From positions 248,001 through 312,000 of the forward strand of contig NZ_CP041764.1 in assembly GCF_009817885.1 (NCBI RefSeq): 64,000 nt of DNA, written 5' to 3'. How positions within the stretch are numbered: the first letter of the stretch is position 1; each line of letters starts with the position of its first letter. The position numbers and the translations under genes are program-made. The notes beneath the pieces were generated by a model. That model worked only from the letters and a program-made list of their open reading frames with translations. It did not search any database and had not been told where the DNA came from. Shown here piece by piece: positions 17,560 through 24,897 of the stretch. This DNA comes from Serratia rhizosphaerae. GTDB lineage: Bacteria > Pseudomonadota > Gammaproteobacteria > Enterobacterales > Enterobacteriaceae.

Positions 17560-20500
17560 TTACTCCTGATAATACGACACATTGCCCTGCAAAGCCTCCG
17601 GGATATTAGCCATTTTGCCGGCATCACCGCCTCCCCAGACGACCACGGTATTGTCAGACTTCAGCGCACAAAAGGCCGCCTCACAAGAATAAATTGCCAC
17701 AATATCGGTTAACAGTGGCTGTATATCTGTAGGAATACTGCCTCCATGAGACAGGCTTCCCCACGCAACCACATTGCCAGATACTGTCAATGCTGCAAAC
17801 GCTGCCCGAGTTCCAGCCAATGCAATCAAATCAGTTCTATTGGCAATATCAGAAGAAACACTACCGCCATAACTGCCGTCCCCCCATGCAACTACACCAC
17901 CAGATAACGTAAGTGCTGCAAACGCCGCCTGAGTTCCTGCGATTGCGATCAAGTCGGTACGATCGGTAACAGAAACCGGCACATTACCTCCGTCATTGCT
18001 GTTACCCCATGCGACAACGCTTCCTGATGATGTAAGTGCTGCGAAAGCATACCCAGTACTGCATATTTCCACCACATCTGAGCGCATGCCGATATCGGTC
18101 GGAACACTACCACCATAAGAACTGTCTCCCCATGCAACAACGCCGCCAGATGCCGTCAGTGCTGCAAAAGCACCCCCATTTCCTGCGATTGCCATCAAGT
18201 CAGTACGGGTGGCAATTTGGTCAGGTACATTACCACCGTGACTGCCGTTTCCCCATGCTACCACACCACCAGATACCAACAGTGCCGCAAAAGCAGACCA
18301 AGTGGCGCTTAGCGCTATCAGGTCGGTGCGATTCGAAATATCAGGTGGCACACTGTTACCATATTCGCTGTTTCCCCATGTCACCACGCCACCAGACTCA
18401 GTTAAAGCGGCATACGCTGGATTAGTACTCGCCAGAGCCACCAGGTCAGTCCGGTTAGCAATATCCGAAGAAACACTACCGCCATCACCACTCCCTCCCC
18501 ATGCGACCACACCACCGGCATCAGTCAAAACAGAAAACGAATGTGCATTACAATCCAGCACTCCCATGTCGGTGCGAGTGATTATCTCCGGTGGCGCACT
18601 GCCCCCACTAGCACTGTCCCCCCATGCTATAACTTGACCTCCAATGGTCAATACGGCAAAAGCATCGCCATCGGCGGTCGATTCTTGGCTAAAACCGGCA
18701 ATATTAAGAGGTGACAGCCTAATGGATTGCTGCCCTGTAGTACTTGTCACCCTCAGTATTTTTTCCGGGCACATATCATCAAAATGTGTACCTGTGACAA
18801 CAGTCGGCTCATTTTCATACTGCCATTTGGCGACAAGAGGCAGACCGGTTTCCAGGTCAATAGAGACAAGGTATGACCGACTTTCCCGCCCTCTCCCGCG
18901 GCGTCGGCGCCCGCCCCGAACGGCCAGCGTGGCAGGTCCCTGGAGCGTGACGGAATACGTTTTTTCTTCACCGCTGTCCAGCGCGGCGGTCACCGTCGCC
19001 GTACCGGTATCACCGGTGTCACTGAGCTGCGTCACAGCCTCGCCACGCTCATCAGTGACCGATGCCGCCGGCGTCACCGTTCCGATATCGGTTGACCAGG
19101 ACACCGCTGCCCCGGACACAACATTGCCCGTGTCACTGTTAATGACCGTCGCCGTCAGCGTGGCGATGTCCGTTCCGTCGTTGACGATGCTGTCCTTGTC
19201 ACTGACCAGCGAATCAATCACAGACGTCGCGCTTTCATCGGTAAAACTGACCACCACTGTCTCTGCGCTGTCGTTAATGCTCGCCGTCACCGTGGCAACC
19301 CCCGCTTCGGTAGCGGTCAGTGTCGCTCTGGCCTTGCCCCGCTCATCGGTCAGGATCGGGCTCTGGATGAGGGCGCCATTATCCGCCTCAAATGTCACGC
19401 TTTGGTTCGCCAGCAGGACACTCCCATCTGTGACCTCAGTCGTCACCTCGTTAGTTGCCATACCGTCAGCTACGGCGTTGTCCCGTGAGACATATAGCAA
19501 CTCAATCACCGCATTCGGGTTGTTACCATCACCATCACTGGGGACAAAGGTTGACCCCACCGTCATCTGACTGTCATTGATGCTCGCCGTTACCGTGGCA
19601 ACCCCCGCTTCGGTAGCGGTCAGTGTCGCTCTGGCCTTGCCCAGTTCATCGGTCAGGATCGGGCTCTGGATGAGGGCGCCATTATCCGCCTCAAATGTCA
19701 CGCTTTGGTTCGCCAGCAGGACACTCCCATCAGTGACCTCAGTCGTCACCTCGTTAGTTGCCATACCGTCAGCTACGGCGTTGTCCCGTGAGACATACAG
19801 CAACTCAATCACCGCATTCGGGTTGTTACCATCACCATCATCAACAGGGACAAAGGTTGACCCCACCGTCATCTGACTGTCATTGATGCTCGCCGTTACC
19901 GTGGCAACCCCCGCTTCGGTAGCGGTCAGTGTCGCTCTGGCCTTGCCCCGCTCATCGGTCAGGATCGGACTCTGGATGAGGGCACCATTATCCGCCTCAA
20001 ATGTCACGCTTTGGTTCGCCAGCAGGACACTCCCATCTGTGACCTCAGTCGTCACCTCGTTAGTTGCCATACCGTCAGCTACGGCGTTGTCCCGTGAGAC
20101 ATATAGCAACTCAATCACCGCATTCGGGTTGTTACCATCACCATCACTGGGGACAAAGGTTGACCCCACCGTCATCTGACTGTCATTGATGCTCGCCGTT
20201 ACCGTGGCAACCCCCGCTTCGGTAGCGGTCAGTGTCGCTCTGGCCTTGCCCAGTTCATCGGTCAGGATCGGGCTCTGGATGAGGGCGCCATTATCCGCCT
20301 CAAATGTCACGCTTTGGTTCGCCAGCAGGACACTCCCATCAGTGACTTCAGTCGTCACCTCGTTAGTTGCCATACCGTCAGCTACGGCGTTGTCCCGTGA
20401 GACATACAGCAACTCAATCACCGCATTCGGGTTGTTACCATCACCATCATCAACAGGGACAAAGGTCGAACCCACCGTCATCTGACTGTCATTGATGCTC

Positions 20501-20757
20501 GCCGTTACCGTGTAAACACCCGCCGTCGTACTGGTCAGTGTCGCAATAGCAACTCCCTGATCGTCGCTTTCTGACTGGCCTTGAATAGTGGCGCCCTCTT
20601 CAACGTCAAAGGTCACCACCTGGCCAGGCAGAGGAACCGTATCACCGTCATTCACCTGAGCAACAACGGAATTCGTCGTCTGTCCGTCAGCAGGTGAGTT
20701 ATCATCCTTAATCAGTAACGAGAGAATGGTGGCATTAGGGTTATTAATATTGGGCAT
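17560..20757 (-). CDS. Tandem Big_1 (Ig-like) repeat protein fused to an RCC1-like propeller
   Basis: 1065 residues from ATG 20757, which has AGGAG seven bases upstream; the preceding 17 in-frame codons lack a site. Layout: one divergent Big_1 domain (residues 1-100); four nearly identical 101-102 residue Big_1 domains (about 100-505: FVP.DGDGNNPNAVIELLYV, VTFEADNGALIQSPILTDE); a sixth divergent Big_1 domain; an Arg-rich linker with GGRRRRGRGRE near 620; then nine repeats of about 41 residues with consensus AFAALT.SGGVVAWGDSSYG, which is RCC1-like. No signal peptide or membrane anchor is visible. Big_1 arrays are rigid stalks of invasins and phage tail decorations, and RCC1 propellers bind partners. 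I infer a virion-displayed or released binding protein. It occupies the usual lysis-cassette position, has its own terminator, and is followed by two glycosyltransferase genes. Confidence 0.85.
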   Translation of the reverse strand: MPNINNPNATILSLLIKDDNSPADGQTTNSVVAQVNDGDTVPLPGQVVTFDVEEGATIQGQSESDDQGVAIATLTSTTAGVYTVTASINDSQMTVGSTFVPVDDGDGNNPNAVIELLYVSRDNAVADGMATNEVTTEVTDGSVLLANQSVTFEADNGALIQSPILTDELGKARATLTATEAGVATVTASINDSQMTVGSTFVPSDGDGNNPNAVIELLYVSRDNAVADGMATNEVTTEVTDGSVLLANQSVTFEADNGALIQSPILTDERGKARATLTATEAGVATVTASINDSQMTVGSTFVPVDDGDGNNPNAVIELLYVSRDNAVADGMATNEVTTEVTDGSVLLANQSVTFEADNGALIQSPILTDELGKARATLTATEAGVATVTASINDSQMTVGSTFVPSDGDGNNPNAVIELLYVSRDNAVADGMATNEVTTEVTDGSVLLANQSVTFEADNGALIQSPILTDERGKARATLTATEAGVATVTASINDSAETVVVSFTDESATSVIDSLVSDKDSIVNDGTDIATLTATVINSDTGNVVSGAAVSWSTDIGTVTPAASVTDERGEAVTQLSDTGDTGTATVTAALDSGEEKTYSVTLQGPATLAVRGGRRRRGRGRESRSYLVSIDLETGLPLVAKWQYENEPTVVTGTHFDDMCPEKILRVTSTTGQQSIRLSPLNIAGFSQESTADGDAFAVLTIGGQVIAWGDSASGGSAPPEIITRTDMGVLDCNAHSFSVLTDAGGVVAWGGSGDGGSVSSDIANRTDLVALASTNPAYAALTESGGVVTWGNSEYGNSVPPDISNRTDLIALSATWSAFAALLVSGGVVAWGNGSHGGNVPDQIATRTDLMAIAGNGGAFAALTASGGVVAWGDSSYGGSVPTDIGMRSDVVEICSTGYAFAALTSSGSVVAWGNSNDGGNVPVSVTDRTDLIAIAGTQAAFAALTLSGGVVAWGDGSYGGSVSSDIANRTDLIALAGTRAAFAALTVSGNVVAWGSLSHGGSIPTDIQPLLTDIVAIYSCEAAFCALKSDNTVVVWGGGDAGKMANIPEALQGNVSYYQE
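19262..20485. repeat. Four tandem ~303/306-bp coding repeats (Big_1 domains), a duplicated two-domain unit
   Basis: Copies alternate in length (303 and 306 bases) and in two linked variants: DELGKAR with linker VDDGDGN, and DERGKAR with linker SDGDGN. The pattern ABAB shows that a two-domain unit of about 609 bases was duplicated as a block. Near-identity at the DNA level implies recent expansion and predicts length variation between strains. Confidence 0.9.
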
Positions 20758-21246
20758 AGTCGCACTCCTGATATGTTGTTTTATTTGACGCGAGATAAAA
20801 GCCAGCAATAATGCTGATGATGGCCGGCGCAGTAAATAAAACTTAGTTCAGTCGTGGAGTTTGGCAATGCCATTCATCCGCAAAAAAAAGAAAACAAACA
20901 AAGAACCCAGAAATGAAATGAAAATGAATTAAAAACATCAACAATAGTTATTCTATTAATAAACAAAAACACACAAATAAAAACATCAATGTCGACATAC
21001 GAATGCAATTGACTACTTTAAACAGCCCTGCACACAACTTAAATAAGAGACTTGGCCATTTTCAGCGATGGCCATATTTAGCTGGCCCCACCAAGACGTT
21101 ATTCGATGAGACTAAAACGACAAGGCCCGCATAATAGCAGGCCTTGTCGTTTTGGTATTCATGTCTGTTTGTGTTCGCTTTTCATCGCTGCCGTGCGGCG
21201 CAGCTCTGCCAAGCATGAATAAATTATCTACTTTTTTTACCTGTTT
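20758..21246. other. AT-rich non-coding region upstream of the Big_1/RCC1 gene
   Basis: No supported gene. It should contain the promoter of the Big_1/RCC1 gene. A small inverted repeat TGGCCAT/ATGGCCA occurs near 21055-21075. The strong hairpin at 21114-21153 separates it from the Q-like gene. Confidence 0.6.
21114..21153. terminator. Perfect bidirectional terminator
   Basis: AAAACGACAAGGCC and GGCCTTGTCGTTTT form a perfect 14-pair stem around a 12-base loop, with A and T tracts that serve both strands. It lies directly downstream of the Q-like gene; if that gene is a late antiterminator, it is placed where Q-dependent readthrough would be needed. Confidence 0.85.
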
Positions 21247-21858
21247 TCAAGATTTATTTTCACCTTCCTGCTTCAGCGCCGCTTTCATCGACAAAAAAAC
21301 AGCACCATTGAAGTGACGGACGCACCACCTGACACGGTCCTCCGCCTGTTTTCTGCTCAGCCATGGTGCCACGTCCTGCAGGTATCGCCCGATATCGCTA
21401 ATCCGTTTACGGCGAGCATAAAAATCAACCCCGACAACATAGACCGGATCGTCATTGCTGAGCGCATCTAAAATGCAACGCTCAACAAAATCCCCGTCGT
21501 CTTTCTTCATCTGGGCGTCCACCAGCGATGGTTTTGGCCAGAGGATGGCCTTGGCCATCCGGAGTAATCCATCACCACGGTACCCGATTTTTCGCAGCCC
21601 CTTGATGGTCTCTGTGATTCGCTTTGCGGCATCGTCAGACCATTCCTCACCCTGCAATTCACGCCAAAATTCACCATCCAGCCTCGCCTCTTCTCGCGTT
21701 CTGCCGCCGTAACATTCCCCCCAGACCGACAGTAACGATTTAACCCAGGCGCTCTGGATGCTGGTGAGCGGTCGGTATTTTCCCAGGTAACTCTTGCGTG
21801 GCGCCGCAGCGGCTTTTTTCAGTGCCGCCTGGTGTGTTCTGCGTTGCTTAGGCGTCAT
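21247..21858 (-). CDS. DUF1133-like phage protein, possible Q-type antiterminator
   Basis: About 203 residues from ATG 21858 (GGAG nine bases upstream; ATG 21873 is the alternative). The pattern SIQSAWVKSLLSVWGECYGG, then AKRITETIKGLRKIGYRGDG, resembles DUF1133 phage proteins found at the end of lambdoid early operons (W.....L..WG....GG). The C-terminus is basic, with RKRISDIGRYLQDVAPWLSR. Its position, last in the early operon and ahead of a strong terminator, fits a Q-like late regulator, but I do not see the zinc-binding cysteines of lambda Q. Function is therefore tentative. Confidence 0.6.
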   Translation of the reverse strand: MTPKQRRTHQAALKKAAAAPRKSYLGKYRPLTSIQSAWVKSLLSVWGECYGGRTREEARLDGEFWRELQGEEWSDDAAKRITETIKGLRKIGYRGDGLLRMAKAILWPKPSLVDAQMKKDDGDFVERCILDALSNDDPVYVVGVDFYARRKRISDIGRYLQDVAPWLSRKQAEDRVRWCVRHFNGAVFLSMKAALKQEGENKS

Positions 21859-21888
21859 ACCGCCACTCTCCATTTCTGAGCACAGTAT

Positions 21889-22278
21889 TTAAGCATCCAT
21901 CACCCCCACTATTTCACCCAGCACGTAGAGAGCCTGAACCAACAGCTCCGACTCAGTGCCGAACTTCGCTTCCCATTGGCACCGGCCAGCATGAATGGCC
22001 ACACCGAAGCCACCAATGTGGTGATGAATATGGTAAAGAGGTAGAGTGCGGAAATGACAGGCTCGGACAGATGTCCCGGCACCGGAACGGCAGTGATGGA
22101 TTTCAGCAGGCGTTTCACCCAGCTTGAGATTGCGGCACACGCAACAACCCAGCACAGCCACGCGTTCCAGGTGTTGTTGCTCCGCCTTGGCTTTGTATTT
22201 TGCCCATGCCGAACCACCGGCATAAGCAGGAACACCGCTACTGCTGTATGCGGTGTGATTGTGTTGTGTATGCGCCAT
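21889..22278 (-). CDS. Ref-like RecA-dependent nuclease / HNH-type phage protein
   Basis: 129 residues from ATG 22278 (AGGA eight bases upstream). The motif set HLERVAVLGCCVCRNL, EIHHCRSGAG, RTLPLYHIHHHIGGFGVAIH and WEAKFGTESELL matches the phage P1 Ref / RecA_dep_nuc family, an HNH-like zinc nuclease whose P1 member cuts DNA at RecA-made D-loops. The CxxC and clustered His residues for zinc and catalysis are visible. It is common in the nin-like region of enterobacterial prophages and is plausibly involved in recombination or replication. Confidence 0.8.
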   Translation of the reverse strand: MAHTQHNHTAYSSSGVPAYAGGSAWAKYKAKAEQQHLERVAVLGCCVCRNLKLGETPAEIHHCRSGAGTSVRACHFRTLPLYHIHHHIGGFGVAIHAGRCQWEAKFGTESELLVQALYVLGEIVGVMDA

Positions 22279-22319
22279 GTCAGGTTCCTGTTGACGCAGC
22301 AACTACCCAGCACGGGGGC

Positions 22320-22544
22320 TCAATCCCGTGACTTAATTATAGCAGCAGGACCGATGACCAAGCCAGCCAAGCTCATCACCTCTGTAAAAGAGGCAACTGA
22401 AGTCACAAACTCCCCTTCTTCAAGGGCAAAACCATCTTCAACAACCAGGCAGTCCACATACAGTAAAATCCCACCTTTGAAATCACGGATATGTGGAATA
22501 AGAGACTCAGGGACAAGCATGGCTATTGCGTCGTCTTTGTTCAT
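22320..22544 (-). CDS. Small hypothetical phage protein
   Basis: 74 residues from ATG 22544 with GGAG six bases upstream (a TTG start at 22556 would add four residues). It is acidic, with a hydrophobic C-terminal half (FTEVMSLAGLVIGPAAIIKS) that could form one membrane helix. I do not recognise a family. It is separated from the hok locus by about 300 bases. Confidence 0.55.
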   Translation of the reverse strand: MNKDDAIAMLVPESLIPHIRDFKGGILLYVDCLVVEDGFALEEGEFVTSVASFTEVMSLAGLVIGPAAIIKSRD

Positions 22545-22835
22545 AAATGACTCCAAGAGGATTTATCACTGTCATCCCTGGTAAATCCTTTCGCGCGAAC
22601 CTTTATTTTGCCTAATCCCCACCGCCACTGATAGGATGCGCAGATCAAAAACCACATAATTGATCTGCTTTACCGATCAATTAGGTAAAAAAATTACTCT
22701 TATTTTCCTTTTTGAAGTCTGACAATGCGATCCAAGTCAATTAATCAGCTAAAATAAGCATGCATCTTTAATGCTTCATTGTTTATTAAAAAACAAATTA
22801 ATATGTGAATAAAATATCCATACTGGACCCAAAAC

Positions 22836-22859
22836 GCAAAAACCCGCCGAGGCGGGTTC
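22836..22859 (-). terminator. Terminator of the hok mRNA
   Basis: On the minus strand ACCCGCC and GGCGGGT pair, followed by TTTTTGCG. It lies just beyond the 3' complement of the hok 5' end, as in hok mRNAs. Confidence 0.75.
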
Positions 22860-22929
22860 GATATGATGGGTGCTTGAGAGTCCATGCTCAGCAATAAAGA
22901 GTGGCGGGGATCGCTCCCCGCCGTAGCTC

Positions 22930-23082
22930 TTACCTGGTTTCGTAAGCCATGTGAGCCACTATCTCCGTTCTGCCGCTTCGGAAGCTAACATCACAGAGGT
23001 TTCCCTTGTTGAGCAGCAAAGTCCCTAGCAGAGCTATGCTGACAACGATTAGCGCCATCAGCGCCAGTTTTTGTGGCTCCAT
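22930..23082 (-). CDS. hok: Hok/Gef-family type I toxin
   Basis: 50 residues: a short N-terminus, one membrane helix (LALMALIVVSIALLGTLLL), then the Hok C-terminal signature LCDVSFRSGRTEIVAHMAYE with the conserved Cys. Hok peptides insert in the inner membrane and collapse the potential. AAGGAG precedes the start as in hokC. The locus is complete: a promoter at 23237-23265, overlapping mok frame, antisense sok, and a 12-base complement between mRNA ends (GGGTGCTTGAGA at the 5' end, its complement at 22868-22879). The pairing is the family's fold-back element that keeps full-length mRNA inert. It sits in the prophage early region on the minus strand and probably stabilises the prophage. Confidence 0.92.
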   Translation of the reverse strand: MEPQKLALMALIVVSIALLGTLLLNKGNLCDVSFRSGRTEIVAHMAYETR

Positions 23083-23140
23083 AGCCTTCTTCTCCTTGAC
23101 CTGTCGGCCGGTAAGAGGCTAGTCTTACGTTGCTAAGCAT
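22991..23140 (-). CDS. mok: mok-like overlapping leader frame
   Basis: 49 codons starting at ATG 23140, overlapping hok in another frame (begins MLSNVRLASYRPTGQGEEG). In hok/sok loci, translation of mok is required for hok translation, and Sok RNA blocks mok. The position, the overlap and the preserved leader (CCTATGCTTAGC, then AAGGAGAAGAAGG) match that arrangement. Confidence 0.7.
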   Translation of the reverse strand: MLSNVRLASYRPTGQGEEGYGATKTGADGANRCQHSSARDFAAQQGKPL

Positions 23141-23183
23141 AGGAACAGCCTCGGGTTGATTGAAAAATCACTCGGGGCTTTTC
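23132..23183 (+). ncRNA. sok: Sok-like antisense RNA
   Basis: Plus-strand promoter TTGACC (23096-23101), 18-base spacer, TAGTCT (23120-23125). A terminator follows: GCCTCGGGTTGATT pairs with AATCACTCGGGGC, then TTTTCT ends at about 23183. The predicted RNA is near 52 nt, the size of Sok, and covers the mok start. The exact 5' end is inferred. Confidence 0.75.
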
Positions 23184-23236
23184 TCTATCTGCCTGTTGCA
23201 AATGCTCAAGACAGATAGTCTCAAGCACCCGCAGCA

Positions 23237-23265
23237 ATATTAATCAATCCGATATTTTATCGCAA
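23237..23265 (-). promoter_or_regulatory. hok promoter
   Basis: On the minus strand: -35 TTGCGA, a 17-base spacer, -10 TAATAT. Transcription would begin near 23230 at GGGTGCTTGAGA, exactly the element complementary to the mRNA 3' end. Confidence 0.75.
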
Positions 23266-23266
23266 A

Positions 23267-23359
23267 CTATTCGCCATCTTCCCAATAGATTTCAATCAGC
23301 ATTGATATTGAGACCGTTGCTAATGTGACGAAAAACAAAATGAGTTCAAGCCAGAGCAT
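23267..23359 (-). CDS. Tiny putative membrane protein (30 aa)
   Basis: ATG 23359 to TAG, encoding MLWLELILFFVTLATVSISM and LIEIYWEDGE: one hydrophobic helix with an acidic tail. GATAAGG lies a few bases upstream. Its stop overlaps the hok promoter. No family recognised; typical of under-annotated phage small proteins. Confidence 0.45.
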   Translation of the reverse strand: MLWLELILFFVTLATVSISMLIEIYWEDGE

Positions 23360-23447
23360 AGCCTTATCACCTATCAAAGAAATAAAAGCCTGCATTATCC
23401 ACTTTCATGAGTTCAGGTAATAGCTGATGATTATTTATTAATAAACA

Positions 23448-23546
23448 TTAATCGGATATTATTTGAAGCATTAACCATGCTAGCCCTAATACAGCACCGC
23501 AAAACACCACCAGCACGAGGATAATGGCCAGCGTAAAGCCATCCAT
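23448..23546 (-). CDS. Tiny putative membrane protein (32 aa)
   Basis: MDGFTLAIILVLVVFCGAVL, then GLAWLMLQIISD: a single transmembrane helix. A strong ribosome-binding site (AGGGAGGTAAAT before ATG 23546) makes translation likely. It starts three bases after the PerC-like gene stop, so it is in the same operon. Function unknown. Confidence 0.6.
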   Translation of the reverse strand: MDGFTLAIILVLVVFCGAVLGLAWLMLQIISD

Positions 23547-23548
23547 AT

Positions 23549-23743
23549 TTACCTCCCTGCTGGCACCATCAGTAGAACATGTCGTTTCTCGCACACCTCG
23601 GCACGAAGGGAAGCCCATGCCTGGTTAACGGGAATTAAAGCCGCCCCCTCGGCCCGGCGCCAGAACAGGGCGGCCTGGTCGTACTGCCCCACCTTCTCGT
23701 ATCGCACAGCTGCAGTTGCAGCTTTCATGTATGTCATTTTCAC
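23549..23743 (-). CDS. PerC/ANR-like small phage protein
   Basis: 64 residues, GTG start with AAGG at suitable spacing. AATAAVRYEKVGQYDQAALF, then WRRAEGAAL, resembles the PerC-type pattern of phage regulators (A...E..G.Y..AA..W). PerC-like proteins modulate host virulence or phage genes. The match is short, so this is tentative. Confidence 0.5.
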   Translation of the reverse strand: MKMTYMKAATAAVRYEKVGQYDQAALFWRRAEGAALIPVNQAWASLRAEVCEKRHVLLMVPAGR

Positions 23744-23832
23744 GAAATTACCTTCCTCAGTTTTTTCGCAAGAGGTCGTTGTAACAGAGCCACCGCGGCT
23801 ACTGCGCCAAATAATGCGTCAGGCAAGCTCAT
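23740..23832 (-). CDS. Possible coupled small ORF (30 aa)
   Basis: ATG 23832 lies inside the exonuclease 3' end and the TGA overlaps the GTG of the PerC-like gene. The product MSLPDALFGAVAAVALLQRP has a short hydrophobic stretch and a basic tail. The end-to-end overlaps suggest translational coupling, but chance is possible. Confidence 0.3.
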   Translation of the reverse strand: MSLPDALFGAVAAVALLQRPLAKKLRKVIS

Positions 23833-24409
23833 GCAGGCTATCTCCGTCAGGGAGTAGGCGCTGCCAGATAGCAGAAACATATCGGGCCTGGTGTATGGCA
23901 TCAGCCAGTGCATTGTGCCGTTCACCCTCGAAAGGGAAATCACGTTTCGGGTCAAAGTCCACACGGCGCCCCAGGCGAACGAGGGTACGCACGTCCAAAT
24001 CATTGAACCACTGCCAGCATGGCGCCCTGCCACAGCGCGCATAGGCTTCACGCAGGATAACGTTGTCAAAGGCCGCACCATTGCCCCAGACCTTCAAATA
24101 GTTCGGCTGTTCGCAGTTGCGGCTGACAAAATGGGTCAGTGAGTCAATGGCCTCCGTGATAGGCTTTGCCTCGTCACTGGTTATTGCCGCCCGGGCCTCA
24201 CTGCTTTGCCTCAGCCACCAGTTGATAGTATCACCGTCGGGAACGGCGCCGGCGGCCAAATCACTCGCCAAATTTATCGTTGTATAAAATTGCGGACCTA
24301 ACACACCAGTCTCAGGAACAAAGAACACGGCGCCGATGGCCACGATTGGGGCGTTTGGTTTGTTGCCCATGGTTTCCAGGTCAATCATCAAATCATTCAT
24401 TGTTTGCAT
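23819..24409 (-). CDS. DEDD-type 3'-5' exonuclease (phage)
   Basis: 196 residues from ATG 24409 (AAGG seven bases upstream). It shows the DnaQ-like exonuclease motifs: DLMIDLETMG (ExoI, Asp and Glu), NGAAFDNVILREAYAR (ExoII, Asp) and ERHNALADAIHQARYV (ExoIII, His and Asp). This is the compact exonuclease frequent in lambdoid early regions of Enterobacterales, which removes nucleotides from 3' ends of single strands or RNA. All acidic ligands are present. Confidence 0.88.
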   Translation of the reverse strand: MQTMNDLMIDLETMGNKPNAPIVAIGAVFFVPETGVLGPQFYTTINLASDLAAGAVPDGDTINWWLRQSSEARAAITSDEAKPITEAIDSLTHFVSRNCEQPNYLKVWGNGAAFDNVILREAYARCGRAPCWQWFNDLDVRTLVRLGRRVDFDPKRDFPFEGERHNALADAIHQARYVSAIWQRLLPDGDSLHELA

Positions 24410-24413
24410 CTTG

Positions 24414-24788
24414 TTACCTTCTCTCCCGTACGCCGGCCAACGCCCGATCGAATATCTTGTGCAGCTGGCAGTAACGCAGCTCTGTGGGATGGAAATGCCA
24501 TAGCGTCGTGTCAGCTTTCGTCTCTTTTTCATCCGAACGCGTATTGATATCGCTCAGCGCCAGGAACCGCTCGCTGGCCCTTATCAGCAAAAAGCGCGCT
24601 TTGCTGCCCTGACCGGTCTTCACCATCTCGACGCTTGGGGACCTGAGCATCGCGTACAAACGTCCCAGAATGGTTGCCCTGCTGAGGGTATTTTCCGGAT
24701 ACGCCTCATCCACCAGCTGATAAATCTCCGTCGGACTCAAATCCTTACCCTGAATTAGCGCAGCCAATTGCTTGCTCGTTATTCTCAT
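24414..24788 (-). CDS. Hypothetical phage protein (124 aa)
   Basis: Starts at ATG 24788 with GAGGG upstream and ends four bases before the exonuclease start. The N-terminal half (SKQLAALIQGKDLSPTEIYQ, LSRATILGRLYAMLRSPSVE) reads like a winged-helix or helix-turn-helix fold. The C-terminus is charged. I do not recognise the family; a DNA-binding accessory of the replication region is a guess from position. Confidence 0.6.
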   Translation of the reverse strand: MRITSKQLAALIQGKDLSPTEIYQLVDEAYPENTLSRATILGRLYAMLRSPSVEMVKTGQGSKARFLLIRASERFLALSDINTRSDEKETKADTTLWHFHPTELRYCQLHKIFDRALAGVRERR

Positions 24789-24795
24789 GTTTCCC

Positions 24796-24897
24796 TCACT
24801 TAACCACCCGCAGGTGCCTTACGTTTCTCCGATAACTCTCCCACGTGAAACTCACCCAAATACCGTCATCCATGCTCAATGTTCGTTGCTGAATCAT
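24796..24897 (-). CDS. Possible coupled small ORF (33 aa)
   Basis: ATG 24897 overlaps the replication gene stop by four bases (ATGA), and the frame ends eight bases before the next gene. The product (MIQQRTLSMDDGIWVSFTWE and a basic tail) has no recognised family. It neatly fills an otherwise empty gap, which supports it modestly. Confidence 0.4.
   Translation of the reverse strand: MIQQRTLSMDDGIWVSFTWESYRRNVRHLRVVK

Noticed and set aside
19262..20485. Regular ~300-base repeats considered as a CRISPR-like or other DNA array
   Set aside because: They are in-frame Big_1 domain repeats; unit length and coding capacity exclude CRISPR. No CRISPR array was seen in the window.
18644..20485. Plus-strand open frames opposite the Big_1 repeats (about 300 and 99 codons, repeated)
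   Set aside because: Low-complexity Ser/Thr/Val/Ala products that repeat with the domain repeats; shadows of the minus-strand gene.
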